From Candidatus Gastranaerophilales bacterium (lineage in GTDB: Bacteria; Cyanobacteriota; Vampirovibrionia; Gastranaerophilales; Gastranaerophilaceae), in assembly GCA_910587175.1 (NCBI GenBank), contig CAJULH010000014.1, positions 1 to 41,353 on the forward strand: DNA of 41,353 nucleotides, read 5' to 3'. This document shows positions 20,720-29,439 of this stretch, piece by piece. A program made the translations under genes and the position numbers. How positions within the stretch are numbered: position 1 is the first letter of the stretch; each line of letters starts with the position of its first letter. The notes under the pieces were generated by a model. It saw nothing but the letters and a program-made list of their open reading frames with translations, had not been told where the DNA came from and ran no database searches.

Positions 20720-21306
20720 TGTCAACAGAAGCACTTAATGAATTGAAAGAAAAGCTGAAAGGCTGCAAAGGCTGTCCCTTGTGCTCTACAAGGACAAACC
20801 TTGTATTTTCCGACGGGAACCCTGAGGCAAATATTATGCTTATAGGAGAAGCACCTGGCGCGGATGAAGATAGATTAGGTGTTCCTTTTGTCGGTCGTGC
20901 GGGGAAACTTTTAGATGAATTTTTCAAAAAGGCAGGAATAGACAGGCAAAAAGATATTTATATCTGCAATACCCTGAAATGCCGCCCGCCAAACAACAGA
21001 AAACCGGAGCCCGATGAGAAAAAGGCTTGTGCACCATATTTAAAATTCCAAATTGATACAATAAAGCCAAAAATCATTATTCTTTGCGGGGCAACAGCAC
21101 TTGAAAGTTTTATAAAAGGGCATACAATATCAAGAGCACGCGGAAAAATATTTAAAGGCTCCAAAGGTACTGTTTTTGTTCCGATTTTCCATCCTTCTTA
21201 TCTTTTAAGAAACCATTCTCTGGAGGAAGGCTCCCCGAGAGATTTAATGCTTAAAGATTTAATTATGATTAAAAAGCTTTCAGAGCGGGATACGATTGAG
21301 GTATAA
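20719..21306 (+). CDS. Type 4 (family 4) uracil-DNA glycosylase, Fe-S, 195 aa
   Basis: The enzyme excises uracil from DNA. It has the family 4 plan: N-terminal cysteines in 'CKGCPLC', the active-site motif 'IGEAPGADEDRLGVPFVGRAG', 'ICNTLKCRPPNNRKPEPDE...ACAPYL' supplying two more cluster cysteines, and 'IFHPSYLLRN' at the C-terminal active site. Four Cys are positioned for a [4Fe-4S] cluster. Length is normal. Its ATG overlaps the prs stop (TAATG), so it is translationally coupled as the last gene of glmU-prs-udg. Confidence 0.93.
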   Translation: MSTEALNELKEKLKGCKGCPLCSTRTNLVFSDGNPEANIMLIGEAPGADEDRLGVPFVGRAGKLLDEFFKKAGIDRQKDIYICNTLKCRPPNNRKPEPDEKKACAPYLKFQIDTIKPKIIILCGATALESFIKGHTISRARGKIFKGSKGTVFVPIFHPSYLLRNHSLEEGSPRDLMLKDLIMIKKLSERDTIEV

Positions 21307-21313
21307 TACGAAA

Positions 21314-21523
21314 TTATTTCTTTTTAACAGGAATTAATTCGTATCCCAAGGCATTAGCTAAAATACAAGCTTCTTCATATGTAAAAGTATTTCTAGTCAA
21401 TTTTCCGTAAAGGGATTGGTAGGTATAGTTTTTATTTGTTTCATCCGATAAAATCTTTACTACACCACTGTAGTTTATATCTTCAGAATTACAAAGCGCT
21501 TTTACATATTTTTTGCTGTTCAT
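21314..21523 (-). CDS. Small XRE-like helix-turn-helix protein, 69 aa
   Basis: The sequence fits a minimal Cro-like domain: 'GVVKILSDETNKNYTYQSLYGKL', 'TRNTFTYEEACILANALGYELIPVKKK'. The last part is the usual 'sleEl..iA.aLg.el' ending of small phage-type HTH regulators. On the minus strand TAATAT ends six bases before the ATG and there is no Shine-Dalgarno, predicting a leaderless mRNA. It converges on the udg gene with a gap of 7 nt. It has no identifiable partner. Confidence 0.65.
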   Translation of the reverse strand: MNSKKYVKALCNSEDINYSGVVKILSDETNKNYTYQSLYGKLTRNTFTYEEACILANALGYELIPVKKK

Positions 21524-21670
21524 TATGCAATATTAGAGCCAATTGCTATTTTTAGCTACAATCTTTCCTCTTATTGTAAACAAAACTATACAAAGGTGGA
21601 AAATCGGCATGCTTTTGTATTAAAATGTTGTTTAAAATTAGGGGATTTTATAGGATTTTAGGTTTTAAAA

Positions 21671-24600
21671 ATGGCGGATAACTTAGAGATTAGAGTAGAG
21701 CAGCTCACAGATGCAATCAGGGGACTTTATAATAAGCCTTCTTTAACACCTGCTGAAATAAATAATGCTTTCAATACTATGCTTCAGAGGTTTGAAAACC
21801 AAACAAATCTCTCAAGCGAAAAGATGCTCCAGATTATTTCAAATGAAATAAGAAAAACTGCAGAAGAAAGACACGGCTCTATTCAGGAGATGCTCTTTGG
21901 ATTTGAAGATACGATTAAAACCGCAACTGCCCAAATTTCAAACCCCAAATTTGATATGCAGATATCAAAGATTGCAACAGACCTGAATTCCCTTTACTCA
22001 AAAATGAATAACCAGGAGCTGCAGCTTCAAAAATTTACCCAGAGTATTGACGCCCTTAGAACATCTGGTACTGCAGCAGAGATGGTGAAGCTCAGCAATG
22101 AATTTGCTGCATTTTCAAGAGGTTTTGACAATATCACGGCAACTTTGAACAAAAATTTTGCCGAGTTTTTAACCCAGGTGCAATCATTCAGCCAAAAAGA
22201 AGAATTGAACCAGATAAGATATCAGCTGGATGAAATTATTAAAAATTCCCAGATTATAACATCTGCCGGAGAGAGGATTGATGCTTTTTCAACAAGGCTG
22301 AACAGTCTTTCTACAAAGGAAGATACAAATTATATAAATGAAAAAGTGACAATTTTAACCTCGTTTTTGTCTGATTTGAAGGCTTATATTGAAAAAAATG
22401 ACCTTGATAACAAAGAACAATTCAGACTTACAATTTCAAATATTGAATCAAAACTGAATATACTAAATCTTAATACGCTTGATGAAATCAGAACAGATAT
22501 TAAGAATTTGTTTAATGAAGTTCGTGATACTGCAACTTATTCAAAAGATGAAATCATTACGAAATTTGCTGATATTGTAGATATTATAAACAAAAGCTAT
22601 TCTGAAGTCGGCGAAAAACTAAATATTGAAACAAGCAATATAAATAATAATCTGGCGCAGCTCGCAGGAGAAGTGCAAAAGGTTTATACAACAGTTTCTG
22701 ATGGTATAACGGGACGCACCGAAGAAATTAAAATGCAGCTTCATAATTTAAATGAAGACTATCAGACCATGAAAAATGTGCTTGTAAATATGTCTTCAAA
22801 CACAAATATTGATGAAGTTGCAAAGAGTATTATTAAAAGCAATACTGAAACTCTTGAATTAAGCCATGATTTTATTCAAAGCCAGCTTGGAAAGATTGAG
22901 GATGCAATCCAAAGGCAGGAAGAAAATGAAAAACAACATCTTGTAAATGCTGTTGAACTTTTAAAAAATGAACTTTCCGGTCTTTCAGACAGAATTACCT
23001 CCCTTGAGGCTGATTTTGGCAGTAATTCCATAAAGACTTTTGAAGAGCCTTTAAATAAAATTTCAAAATGTGTTGAAGCCCTGCAGTCTGCCGATTCTGT
23101 AAAACAGCTTTCAAATATTATGGCAGGAGTTGCAAGTGAAGTTAATTCATCCATTGCAAGCCTGAAGGATAATCTTGAAAAAGCCCAGGATGGTACGAGT
23201 ATTCAGGTGCTGCAGCAGTTAAATGCCAGTGTTCCAAAGATTGCGGATAAGCTTGAAATATTCAGAAACCATGTTGTTTCTGAAAACTCTGCAAATATTA
23301 CAGAATTAAAACAACATTTTGCTCAGGTGGTTGATACCATAACATCCAAAGTGGAACAAATCACAAGCAAAAATTTCGGCGGAGACAGCATTAAGGTTGA
23401 TTTGCAGAATATGTCAAATCACATAATGGAGACCATTGAAAATATAAATTACAACATTACAAGAGAATTCAACGACCATAAAACAAATATAGATGAACTT
23501 TTATCCAAAATAAATGATTATGAGGATAAATTTAAAGATAAACTGAATTCTATAGAATCTACCTTTGAAACGCTGACGCAGGAAGGATGCGACAGAATTA
23601 ACGATGCCATAAGCTTAAACCAGCTGCAGATGCATGAAACTTTAACCACATTAAAGGGAGATGTTCTTGCAGGCATTTTGGGTATAAACAAAAACAGCAA
23701 AACAAATTTTGAACTGCTGGATGGCAAACTTGAAAAACTTATCAGAGAATCCTCTCCAAAAAGCCCTGTGGCTTCCCTGCAGGAAACAAACCAGCAGGAG
23801 ATTCTTGCTGAAATTGAAAATAAGGTTGAAAGATGCAATCTGCAGCAAATTCATAATGGCAAAGAGCTGCTTGGAGAAATTCAAAATCTTAATTCCGAAC
23901 TTTCTTTTAAACTTGAAAATTTGAGCCTGAACGGCAACAATGAAATTCCGCCAAGTTTAATAAGAGGAATTGATGATAAGGTTCAGTCTTTGCTTGAAGC
24001 AAGTGTTGATAAAGAAGAATACACAAAACTTTTAAAAGCCCATGTGGATTTAAGAACAAAAGAGCTTATCCAAAAGATAGCAAAAATTGTAAGCGTCTTC
24101 AGACCAGACAAGGATAAGGAAGAAGACGCACAAAATGTTGCTGCAAGTGTGAAATTAGACCAGCTTTTATCCCAGCTTGAATATTTGAAAGACAATATTT
24201 TTGCTGAAATAAGAGAGGGGTTTGATAAGCTGGATAAAAAACAGGAAGTCATTGAAGATATTTCAAAAAATGTTGGTGAGGCTTTATCAAACACAGTTTA
24301 TATTAAAAACAACGCAGCAAATGAATTCAGGGGAGTTTTGGATGAAAAACTTGAAAACCTGAAAAATGTTGAATTTTTAATTGAAGACCTTAAAAATGCT
24401 ATCCAAAACAACCAAGTGAGCGTTTTAGAGAGAATAAATACATTTAATGAAGACCTTGTTTCCACACGTTTGGTGGTGAATGAAAGATTTGAAGGGCTGA
24501 ACCAAAGTATTGGTGGTTTGAATCAAAATATTGAAGGACTGAATTCTCTAAAAGATGCAATAAATAGCGAAGTTAAAGACACATCTGAAAAGATAATGAA

Positions 24601-25348
24601 TGCGCTGACAAATTCTTCCGATGACGTTGCGCAAAGAATTGAAGCAATGGTAAACCAGGCATCTGAAAGAATTGCAAGCACGGTAATTGAAAATGTGAAA
24701 GGCAATCTTGAGCGCCTTGAAAATGCAGATAATTCTGCTGCAGATGTATCCATAAATTCTGATGAATTGGCTTCAAAGCTTTCAGGCAGCGTTTCTGAAA
24801 GACTGAATGATATCTTAAATAAGATAGACAAGAAAACAGATGATTCTTATTCAATGTCAGATTTGGAAGCAGACCTTGCAAAGGTAAGGCTCAGCATTGA
24901 AAAAAATCATAAAAACATAGGCGCAGATTTCCAAAATATTGGCGGGTGGCTTAAAAATACCAATTCAAGGCTTGATAACCTTGCAAGGGTGATGGATACT
25001 CTTTCCAAAAAGATTGAACGCACGGAAAAACTCAGCCTTGAGGGAATGACATCCAAGCTTGTACAAAGCGAAAAAGAATATGCGGCGCCGCAAAGAATTG
25101 AAGAAGCGCTTGCCGGTGTACAAAAGAAATACAAAATTCAGGAAATGCGTCTTGAAGAGCTGGATGAAAAAATTTCACTTATACTTCAAAAACAATCAGA
25201 AGGTTTTGATGTAAAATCGTTTATTGATTTATTCTACGATAATACAAGCCAGACAAAGAGTCTTGCATCAAGAGTTGAAGGTATTGAAAGCAAATTGAAC
25301 AATATTTCAAAGAATATTGAGAGAATCATTTCTTATATTGACGAATAA
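21671..25348 (+). CDS. Giant coiled-coil protein, 1225 aa
   Basis: No family is recognised. The protein is helical from end to end with dense heptad patterning and frequent 'I..KL..I', 'SIE.KL..L' and 'NI..NI' spacing. It has no signal peptide, no membrane segment, no Walker motif and hardly any Pro or Cys. Local degenerate repeats occur, for example 'LNQSIGGLNQNIEGLNSLKD' near residues 945-965. By shape it could be a cytoskeletal scaffold, a polarity protein or a chromosome-associated rod, but there is no head or hinge of SMC type. It sits alone between convergent or oppositely oriented genes with TAGGATTTTAGG just before the ATG, and its stop lies in a 30-bp tandem duplication. Confidence 0.8.
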   Translation: MADNLEIRVEQLTDAIRGLYNKPSLTPAEINNAFNTMLQRFENQTNLSSEKMLQIISNEIRKTAEERHGSIQEMLFGFEDTIKTATAQISNPKFDMQISKIATDLNSLYSKMNNQELQLQKFTQSIDALRTSGTAAEMVKLSNEFAAFSRGFDNITATLNKNFAEFLTQVQSFSQKEELNQIRYQLDEIIKNSQIITSAGERIDAFSTRLNSLSTKEDTNYINEKVTILTSFLSDLKAYIEKNDLDNKEQFRLTISNIESKLNILNLNTLDEIRTDIKNLFNEVRDTATYSKDEIITKFADIVDIINKSYSEVGEKLNIETSNINNNLAQLAGEVQKVYTTVSDGITGRTEEIKMQLHNLNEDYQTMKNVLVNMSSNTNIDEVAKSIIKSNTETLELSHDFIQSQLGKIEDAIQRQEENEKQHLVNAVELLKNELSGLSDRITSLEADFGSNSIKTFEEPLNKISKCVEALQSADSVKQLSNIMAGVASEVNSSIASLKDNLEKAQDGTSIQVLQQLNASVPKIADKLEIFRNHVVSENSANITELKQHFAQVVDTITSKVEQITSKNFGGDSIKVDLQNMSNHIMETIENINYNITREFNDHKTNIDELLSKINDYEDKFKDKLNSIESTFETLTQEGCDRINDAISLNQLQMHETLTTLKGDVLAGILGINKNSKTNFELLDGKLEKLIRESSPKSPVASLQETNQQEILAEIENKVERCNLQQIHNGKELLGEIQNLNSELSFKLENLSLNGNNEIPPSLIRGIDDKVQSLLEASVDKEEYTKLLKAHVDLRTKELIQKIAKIVSVFRPDKDKEEDAQNVAASVKLDQLLSQLEYLKDNIFAEIREGFDKLDKKQEVIEDISKNVGEALSNTVYIKNNAANEFRGVLDEKLENLKNVEFLIEDLKNAIQNNQVSVLERINTFNEDLVSTRLVVNERFEGLNQSIGGLNQNIEGLNSLKDAINSEVKDTSEKIMNALTNSSDDVAQRIEAMVNQASERIASTVIENVKGNLERLENADNSAADVSINSDELASKLSGSVSERLNDILNKIDKKTDDSYSMSDLEADLAKVRLSIEKNHKNIGADFQNIGGWLKNTNSRLDNLARVMDTLSKKIERTEKLSLEGMTSKLVQSEKEYAAPQRIEEALAGVQKKYKIQEMRLEELDEKISLILQKQSEGFDVKSFIDLFYDNTSQTKSLASRVEGIESKLNNISKNIERIISYIDE

Positions 25349-25404
25349 GATGAGCCAATACAAAGTATTGACGAATAAGATGAGCTACCAATATAAAGTA
25401 TTGA
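25336..25404. repeat. 30-bp direct repeat across the stop codon of the coiled-coil gene
   Basis: TATTGACGAATAAGATGAGC occurs at 25336-25355 and again at 25366-25385, with a partial third copy (TATTGA) at 25399. The spacers are similar (CAATACAAAG and TACCAATATAAAG). The period is 30 bases, so the reading frame and the stop codon are duplicated in phase (ending Ile-Asp-Glu-stop twice). This looks like slippage or recombination at the gene's end. Confidence 0.8.
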
Positions 25405-25639
25405 TAGTAAGGTTTTTTGACGGCAGGTTTTCAAGGGCAAATTAAAAAGAAATATGTGATTCAAAGACACGGGGGATTCCCGTCTATGATTTGTGAAATT
25501 TTAGACATCTAACCCCAAGCCAGCTTTGCATACGGGTTCATTGGTTTCGCTCCAGCTCAATCAATTCCCTTTGCATCTTTTACGACGGTCTTTTCACCAC
25601 ATATATATGCACATTATATAAAAGTATTTGTGCAAGTTT
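25405..25639. other. Intergenic stretch between convergent genes, richer in GC, function unclear
   Basis: No credible gene fills this interval. It holds a GC hairpin (GACACGGG...CCCGTC, near 25467-25483) and a less AT-rich block (about 25510-25600) whose composition differs from the flanks. Short open frames exist on both strands but none exceeds about 30 codons. It could be a decayed gene, a small RNA or a dispersed repeat. I cannot choose. Confidence 0.35.
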
Positions 25640-26647
25640 CTATTTCTTCAAAAATTCTTCTTCACCCTTAAGCTGTCTGTTCATAAGGTTTAAGAAAATT
25701 TCCTTTGAATTTTCTTTTGAATAAACAGCTTTATAAATTGCGTTTGAAATAGGTGTTTCAATGCCAAGTTTTTCCGATAATTCGCATACGGCTTTTGATG
25801 TTTTTACACCTTCTGCAACAGAACCAAGGCTTGCCAGAATATCGTCAATCTTTTTGCCCTGTGCAAGCATTCTGCCGACAGTATTATTTCTGCTCAGGTG
25901 GCTGGAGCAGGTTGCAATTAAATCTCCCATGCCGGATAAGCCCCACATAGTTGAAGGGTTTGCGCCTAATTGCACCGCAACACGGGCAATTTCTGCCATT
26001 CCGCGTGCTAATAGAGCACCTTTGGAATTATCCCCAAAATTCATCTCATCCAAAAACCCTGCAGCTATTGCGATAACATTTTTCAGGCTTCCTCCAAGCT
26101 CTACACCAATAATATCCGTATTTGTATATAGTCTGAATTTATCCTTTACAGTGAGGGCTTTTTGAACAGTTTTTGCAACTTCAATATCTTCCGCCGCAAC
26201 TGTTGCAGCTGTAGGGTAGCCGTCAAGCACCTCTTTTGCAAGGGTTGGACCTGAAAGAATTGCAAATTTCTGGTTTGGAAGTTCATCCTTTATAACTTCA
26301 CTCATTCTTTTTAGTGAAGGCAATTCAAGCCCTTTTGATGTATTTACAAGGATTTGCTCATTCTTAATTCCCGCTTCTTTTAATTGTTTGCAAACAGGAC
26401 GAATGGCAGATGTGGATACCACAAGCAGGATAATATCGGCATCTTCAATTGCTTCTTTCATATCAGATGTGATATTAACTTTTTTATCAAGCTCGACGCT
26501 GAAAGGGCGGGAAACTTTTTTTGCCATTAAAAGTTCATCACTCAAATCTTCTTTTCTGGACCATCCGTATACAACATTGAAGTTATCTGTTAATAACTTT
26601 GTTAAAACCAATCCCCAACAACCAAGACCAATAACAGCAATTTTCAC
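25640..26647 (-). CDS. gpsA: Glycerol-3-phosphate dehydrogenase [NAD(P)+], 335 aa
   Basis: GpsA reduces dihydroxyacetone phosphate to sn-glycerol-3-phosphate, the phospholipid backbone. It has the N-terminal Rossmann loop 'IGLGCWGLVLTKLL' (usual form GAGxWG, here Leu and Cys replace Ala and Ser), 'NTSKGLE', 'LSGPTLAKEV', the catalytic Lys in 'GGSLKNVIAIAAG', and 'GLSGMGDLIATCSSHLSRN'. Length is normal. AAGGAAG precedes the GTG/ATG start. It is the last gene of a leftward run, 27 nt after a small unknown gene. Confidence 0.95.
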   Translation of the reverse strand: MKIAVIGLGCWGLVLTKLLTDNFNVVYGWSRKEDLSDELLMAKKVSRPFSVELDKKVNITSDMKEAIEDADIILLVVSTSAIRPVCKQLKEAGIKNEQILVNTSKGLELPSLKRMSEVIKDELPNQKFAILSGPTLAKEVLDGYPTAATVAAEDIEVAKTVQKALTVKDKFRLYTNTDIIGVELGGSLKNVIAIAAGFLDEMNFGDNSKGALLARGMAEIARVAVQLGANPSTMWGLSGMGDLIATCSSHLSRNNTVGRMLAQGKKIDDILASLGSVAEGVKTSKAVCELSEKLGIETPISNAIYKAVYSKENSKEIFLNLMNRQLKGEEEFLKK

Positions 26648-26674
26648 GGTTTGCTTCCTTAAAAATTTAAAAAA

Positions 26675-26869
26675 CTAGATAAGCCCCATATCGGTTAATT
26701 CTTTTTCTATGCGGGCATCTTTTGTACTTGCGGCGGCTAAGCGAACAAAAACATCATTTTGATTTAGCTGATTTAACTTTGAAACATTGTTGTTAGAGAA
26801 CTTTTGTCCGAATACCCGGAGCCTCTGGCTTTGATAATTTTGATTTGCGTGTATGGATAGTACTCTCAT
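26675..26869 (-). CDS. Small hypothetical protein, 64 aa
   Basis: No family is recognised. The polar, Asn/Gln-rich sequence starts MRVLSIHANQNYQSQ and ends in a short helix (DARIEKELTDMGLI). The open frame runs 13 codons further upstream, but AAAGGAA lies at an ideal distance before the ATG at 26869, which I take as the start. It sits between the SpoU methyltransferase gene and gpsA on the same strand. Confidence 0.55.
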   Translation of the reverse strand: MRVLSIHANQNYQSQRLRVFGQKFSNNNVSKLNQLNQNDVFVRLAAASTKDARIEKELTDMGLI

Positions 26870-26963
26870 CAATGTTCCTTTAAATATCAAATATGGTGCA
26901 AACAGCACGCCGTAACAAAATAATACAACAATTTTTAAAAAGATGCAATAAAAGATTTACGGT

Positions 26964-27746
26964 TTAGTGATTGAATAATTCATACAAAATTATTCCCGTT
27001 GAAATTGCTAAATTTAGGGATTCTACACCTTTTTTCATTGGAATGGTGTATGAGGTATCCGACAGGCTTAACAATTCGTTACACAGTCCGCATGCCTCAG
27101 AGCCAAACATCACAATATATGGCTCATCCGGCATAAAATTTTTAATATGATTTTTGGAATTGACCACCGTTGCTATCATTTTATGGCTTTTTTTAAACTC
27201 TTTCAATTGCCCTTCCCGGCAGTGGACAACAGGAACTTTGAAAATGTTTCCTGCAGCGGAACGAATGGTTTTTGGCGAAAATTCATCCGTACATTCTCCA
27301 AAAAGCATTATGCCTTCAATGTCAAAAGCTGCAGCAGTCCTTATTATTGTCCCTAAATTTCCGGCATCCTTAATGCCATCCAAAAGAATAATTCTTTTGA
27401 AGTTTTTAAATGTTCTAATATCATATTCAGGCTTTTCTACCACAGCAAGAATATTTGGGGCGCTTTCCGTTGTGGAAATTTTCTCCATAATCTTTTCGTT
27501 TGCAAGGTAAATTTCTGCGCCATTAAGACTTGCGTCTTTGAATTTTGTATTGCCTGGTTTTGCATTGAATTTTTCAAGCAGAGTTTTATTTGAAGAGAAA
27601 ATATGTTTAATCTTCATATTGGCTTCAATTGCCTCAAATACAGATTTTTCCCCTTCAACTATTATAAAATCTTCCCTGTATTTTTTTTGATGAAGTTTTA
27701 CAATATCTTTTACAATGCTGTTTTGAACACTTGTAATTTCAATCAT
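26964..27746 (-). CDS. SpoU/TrmH-family RNA 2'-O-methyltransferase, 260 aa
   Basis: This SPOUT enzyme methylates the 2'-OH of a tRNA or rRNA nucleotide using SAM. The C-terminal knot motifs are intact: 'DAGNLGTIIRTAAAFDIEG' (motif 1 with the catalytic Arg), 'VMFGSEACGL' (motif 2) and 'TIPMKKGVESLNLAISTGIILYE' (motif 3). The N-terminal 95 residues form the L30e-like substrate-binding domain (IVEGEKSVFEAI). The RNA target cannot be read from sequence; the shape is that of the RlmB/TsnR group. Its start overlaps the stop of the upstream aminopeptidase gene by 8 nt. Confidence 0.9.
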   Translation of the reverse strand: MIEITSVQNSIVKDIVKLHQKKYREDFIIVEGEKSVFEAIEANMKIKHIFSSNKTLLEKFNAKPGNTKFKDASLNGAEIYLANEKIMEKISTTESAPNILAVVEKPEYDIRTFKNFKRIILLDGIKDAGNLGTIIRTAAAFDIEGIMLFGECTDEFSPKTIRSAAGNIFKVPVVHCREGQLKEFKKSHKMIATVVNSKNHIKNFMPDEPYIVMFGSEACGLCNELLSLSDTSYTIPMKKGVESLNLAISTGIILYELFNH

Positions 27747-29433
27747 TTTGCCTGCCCTCTTGCCAAATTTGGAGCCATTTTTGTTCTTTTTTATTCAGCA
27801 TTGTACCATCAATCAAACTTTCTTCGTATGGAAACTTTGAAAGAGTTAATTTTTTATTTCGCTTTTTATCGTAATAAACAGTGTTTTCAAGACGGATGCC
27901 AAAACTTCCTTTTTCTGCTGTGCAGTTATAAAGTCCGGGTTCAATGGTAAAAACCATATTGTTTTGCAAGGCGCAATTAAATTTCGGGTTCAAGGTCAAT
28001 GTAGGAGGCGCTTGGTGAACGGGTATTCCAACCCCATGACCCAAAGAATGCGGGAATAAAAACCCTCCTTTTTCCGGTTTTTCATACGGTTTCAGAATTT
28101 TCCTTGCCAAAGCATCCATATGTTTTGTTTCTGTAAAATCCTTGAAAAATACATTCAACTGCGCTTTTAGAACCGCTGTATAAATTTCTTTTACCTTTTG
28201 CGGTATATTTACAGAAAATTTATCGTCTTTGTTATTGTTAGTTTTACTGCCGGTTTTCTCGGGTTTTTCCGGCGGACAGACAAAAACCCTTGTAATATCT
28301 GTTGCATATCCCCCTTCATAGTATCCGCCGCAATCTATAAGAAGAATTTCTCCTTCCTTTATAATTTTTTCTTTGTCATAGTTTGAATAGTGAATTGAGC
28401 TTGAATTTTCTCCAACGGCTAAAATTGTTTTAAAGCTTGTTCCTTTGGCACCGTTGCGGATTAATTCTTTTTCAAAAATTTCTTTTAATTCAAATTCGGA
28501 TAGCCCGGGTTTTATTTTATCTCTAAATGAACAGAGTGCATCATCAAGCCTTTTGAAAGCTTCTTTATAATGTTTAATTTCTGCCGCATTTTTAATTGAA
28601 GCCATTTTTTGAACAGGGTTTTTATTCAGTGCAGCAGGGTTTTTCACTAAATTAAAATCGTTTAAGGTAATATTATTTTCATCAATTAAAATTTCACTGC
28701 CGGTTTTTTTGAGGGTTTTAGCCATATCTTTAAGCGGCAGATGTTTTACCCCTTTCAATTTTGGAATTACGCAGTCTGAAAAAATGTATGCTTCATTTTC
28801 TGTTACAAGCATTTTTGCCCTTATAACAGATGTATTGGGTTCGGCGTAGCACCTTAGATTTAAAATGTATGAAACATCTTCAAGGCTTGTTAAAAGAATA
28901 CTTTGCCCTTTTGAATTTTTTACTGTTCCTGCTGCGCCGGGCTTTTTTAAAGTGCGTCTCAGTTTTTCAACCTTTTTATCATATGAAACGCCGCAAATTT
29001 CAAGCGGCACAGTTTCAATCTTTGCGTCACATTCCGGTTCGTCTTTGGTATCATAAGGTTTTAAATCTATTCCTTCCTGTTCTTTTTCAAAGGTTTTAAA
29101 GGTTGAAATTTTAGTGGATTTTGACGGTATAAAAAGAGTATCACCTTTGTGCAGCCTGCTTTTGAGCGCCTCAACAAGACTTGTTTTCATATCAAGCTTT
29201 ACAACTTCAACATTTTTCCCCTTGGTCTCGTTTTCTGCCTGAATATGGTATCTTGGGTCTACAAACAGGATGATTTTACCCTTATAATCCTGAATTGCCT
29301 CTCCTGCAGTTCCTGAAAACCCTGTTAATTTATACAAAGGAGTATTCTTGTTATGCTCAAGTGTCAGGTCATCTTTAGATTTCAGGAGGATGTATTCATT
29401 TTTATTAAGTTTTTTCATATTATTATTTTCCAT
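27739..29433 (-). CDS. Xaa-Pro aminopeptidase (aminopeptidase P), M24B, 564 aa
   Basis: It removes N-terminal residues that precede proline. Two creatinase-type N-terminal domains (residues about 1-285) precede the pita-bread catalytic domain. The metal ligands are in 'LLIDCGGYYEGGYATDITR' (two Asp), 'HSLGHGVGIPVHQ' (His), 'FTIEPGLY' (Glu) and 'GIRLENTVYY' (Glu). The size fits the longer two-domain aminopeptidase P class. A polar insertion (about 390-405, KTGSKTNNNKDDKF) is unusual. It follows the secreted-protein gene by 6 nt and overlaps the methyltransferase gene. Confidence 0.9.
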   Translation of the reverse strand: MENNNMKKLNKNEYILLKSKDDLTLEHNKNTPLYKLTGFSGTAGEAIQDYKGKIILFVDPRYHIQAENETKGKNVEVVKLDMKTSLVEALKSRLHKGDTLFIPSKSTKISTFKTFEKEQEGIDLKPYDTKDEPECDAKIETVPLEICGVSYDKKVEKLRRTLKKPGAAGTVKNSKGQSILLTSLEDVSYILNLRCYAEPNTSVIRAKMLVTENEAYIFSDCVIPKLKGVKHLPLKDMAKTLKKTGSEILIDENNITLNDFNLVKNPAALNKNPVQKMASIKNAAEIKHYKEAFKRLDDALCSFRDKIKPGLSEFELKEIFEKELIRNGAKGTSFKTILAVGENSSSIHYSNYDKEKIIKEGEILLIDCGGYYEGGYATDITRVFVCPPEKPEKTGSKTNNNKDDKFSVNIPQKVKEIYTAVLKAQLNVFFKDFTETKHMDALARKILKPYEKPEKGGFLFPHSLGHGVGIPVHQAPPTLTLNPKFNCALQNNMVFTIEPGLYNCTAEKGSFGIRLENTVYYDKKRNKKLTLSKFPYEESLIDGTMLNKKEQKWLQIWQEGRQND

Positions 29434-29439
29434 TTAATT

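Noticed and set aside
24523..24881. Overlapping minus-strand frames within the coiled-coil gene
   Set aside because: These are Ser/Phe/Leu-rich reverse readings of the coiled-coil codons, with no ribosome site or independent promoter.
25510..25600. tRNA or known riboswitch in the GC-richer intergenic block
   Set aside because: I could not draw a cloverleaf, and no riboswitch core is recognisable.
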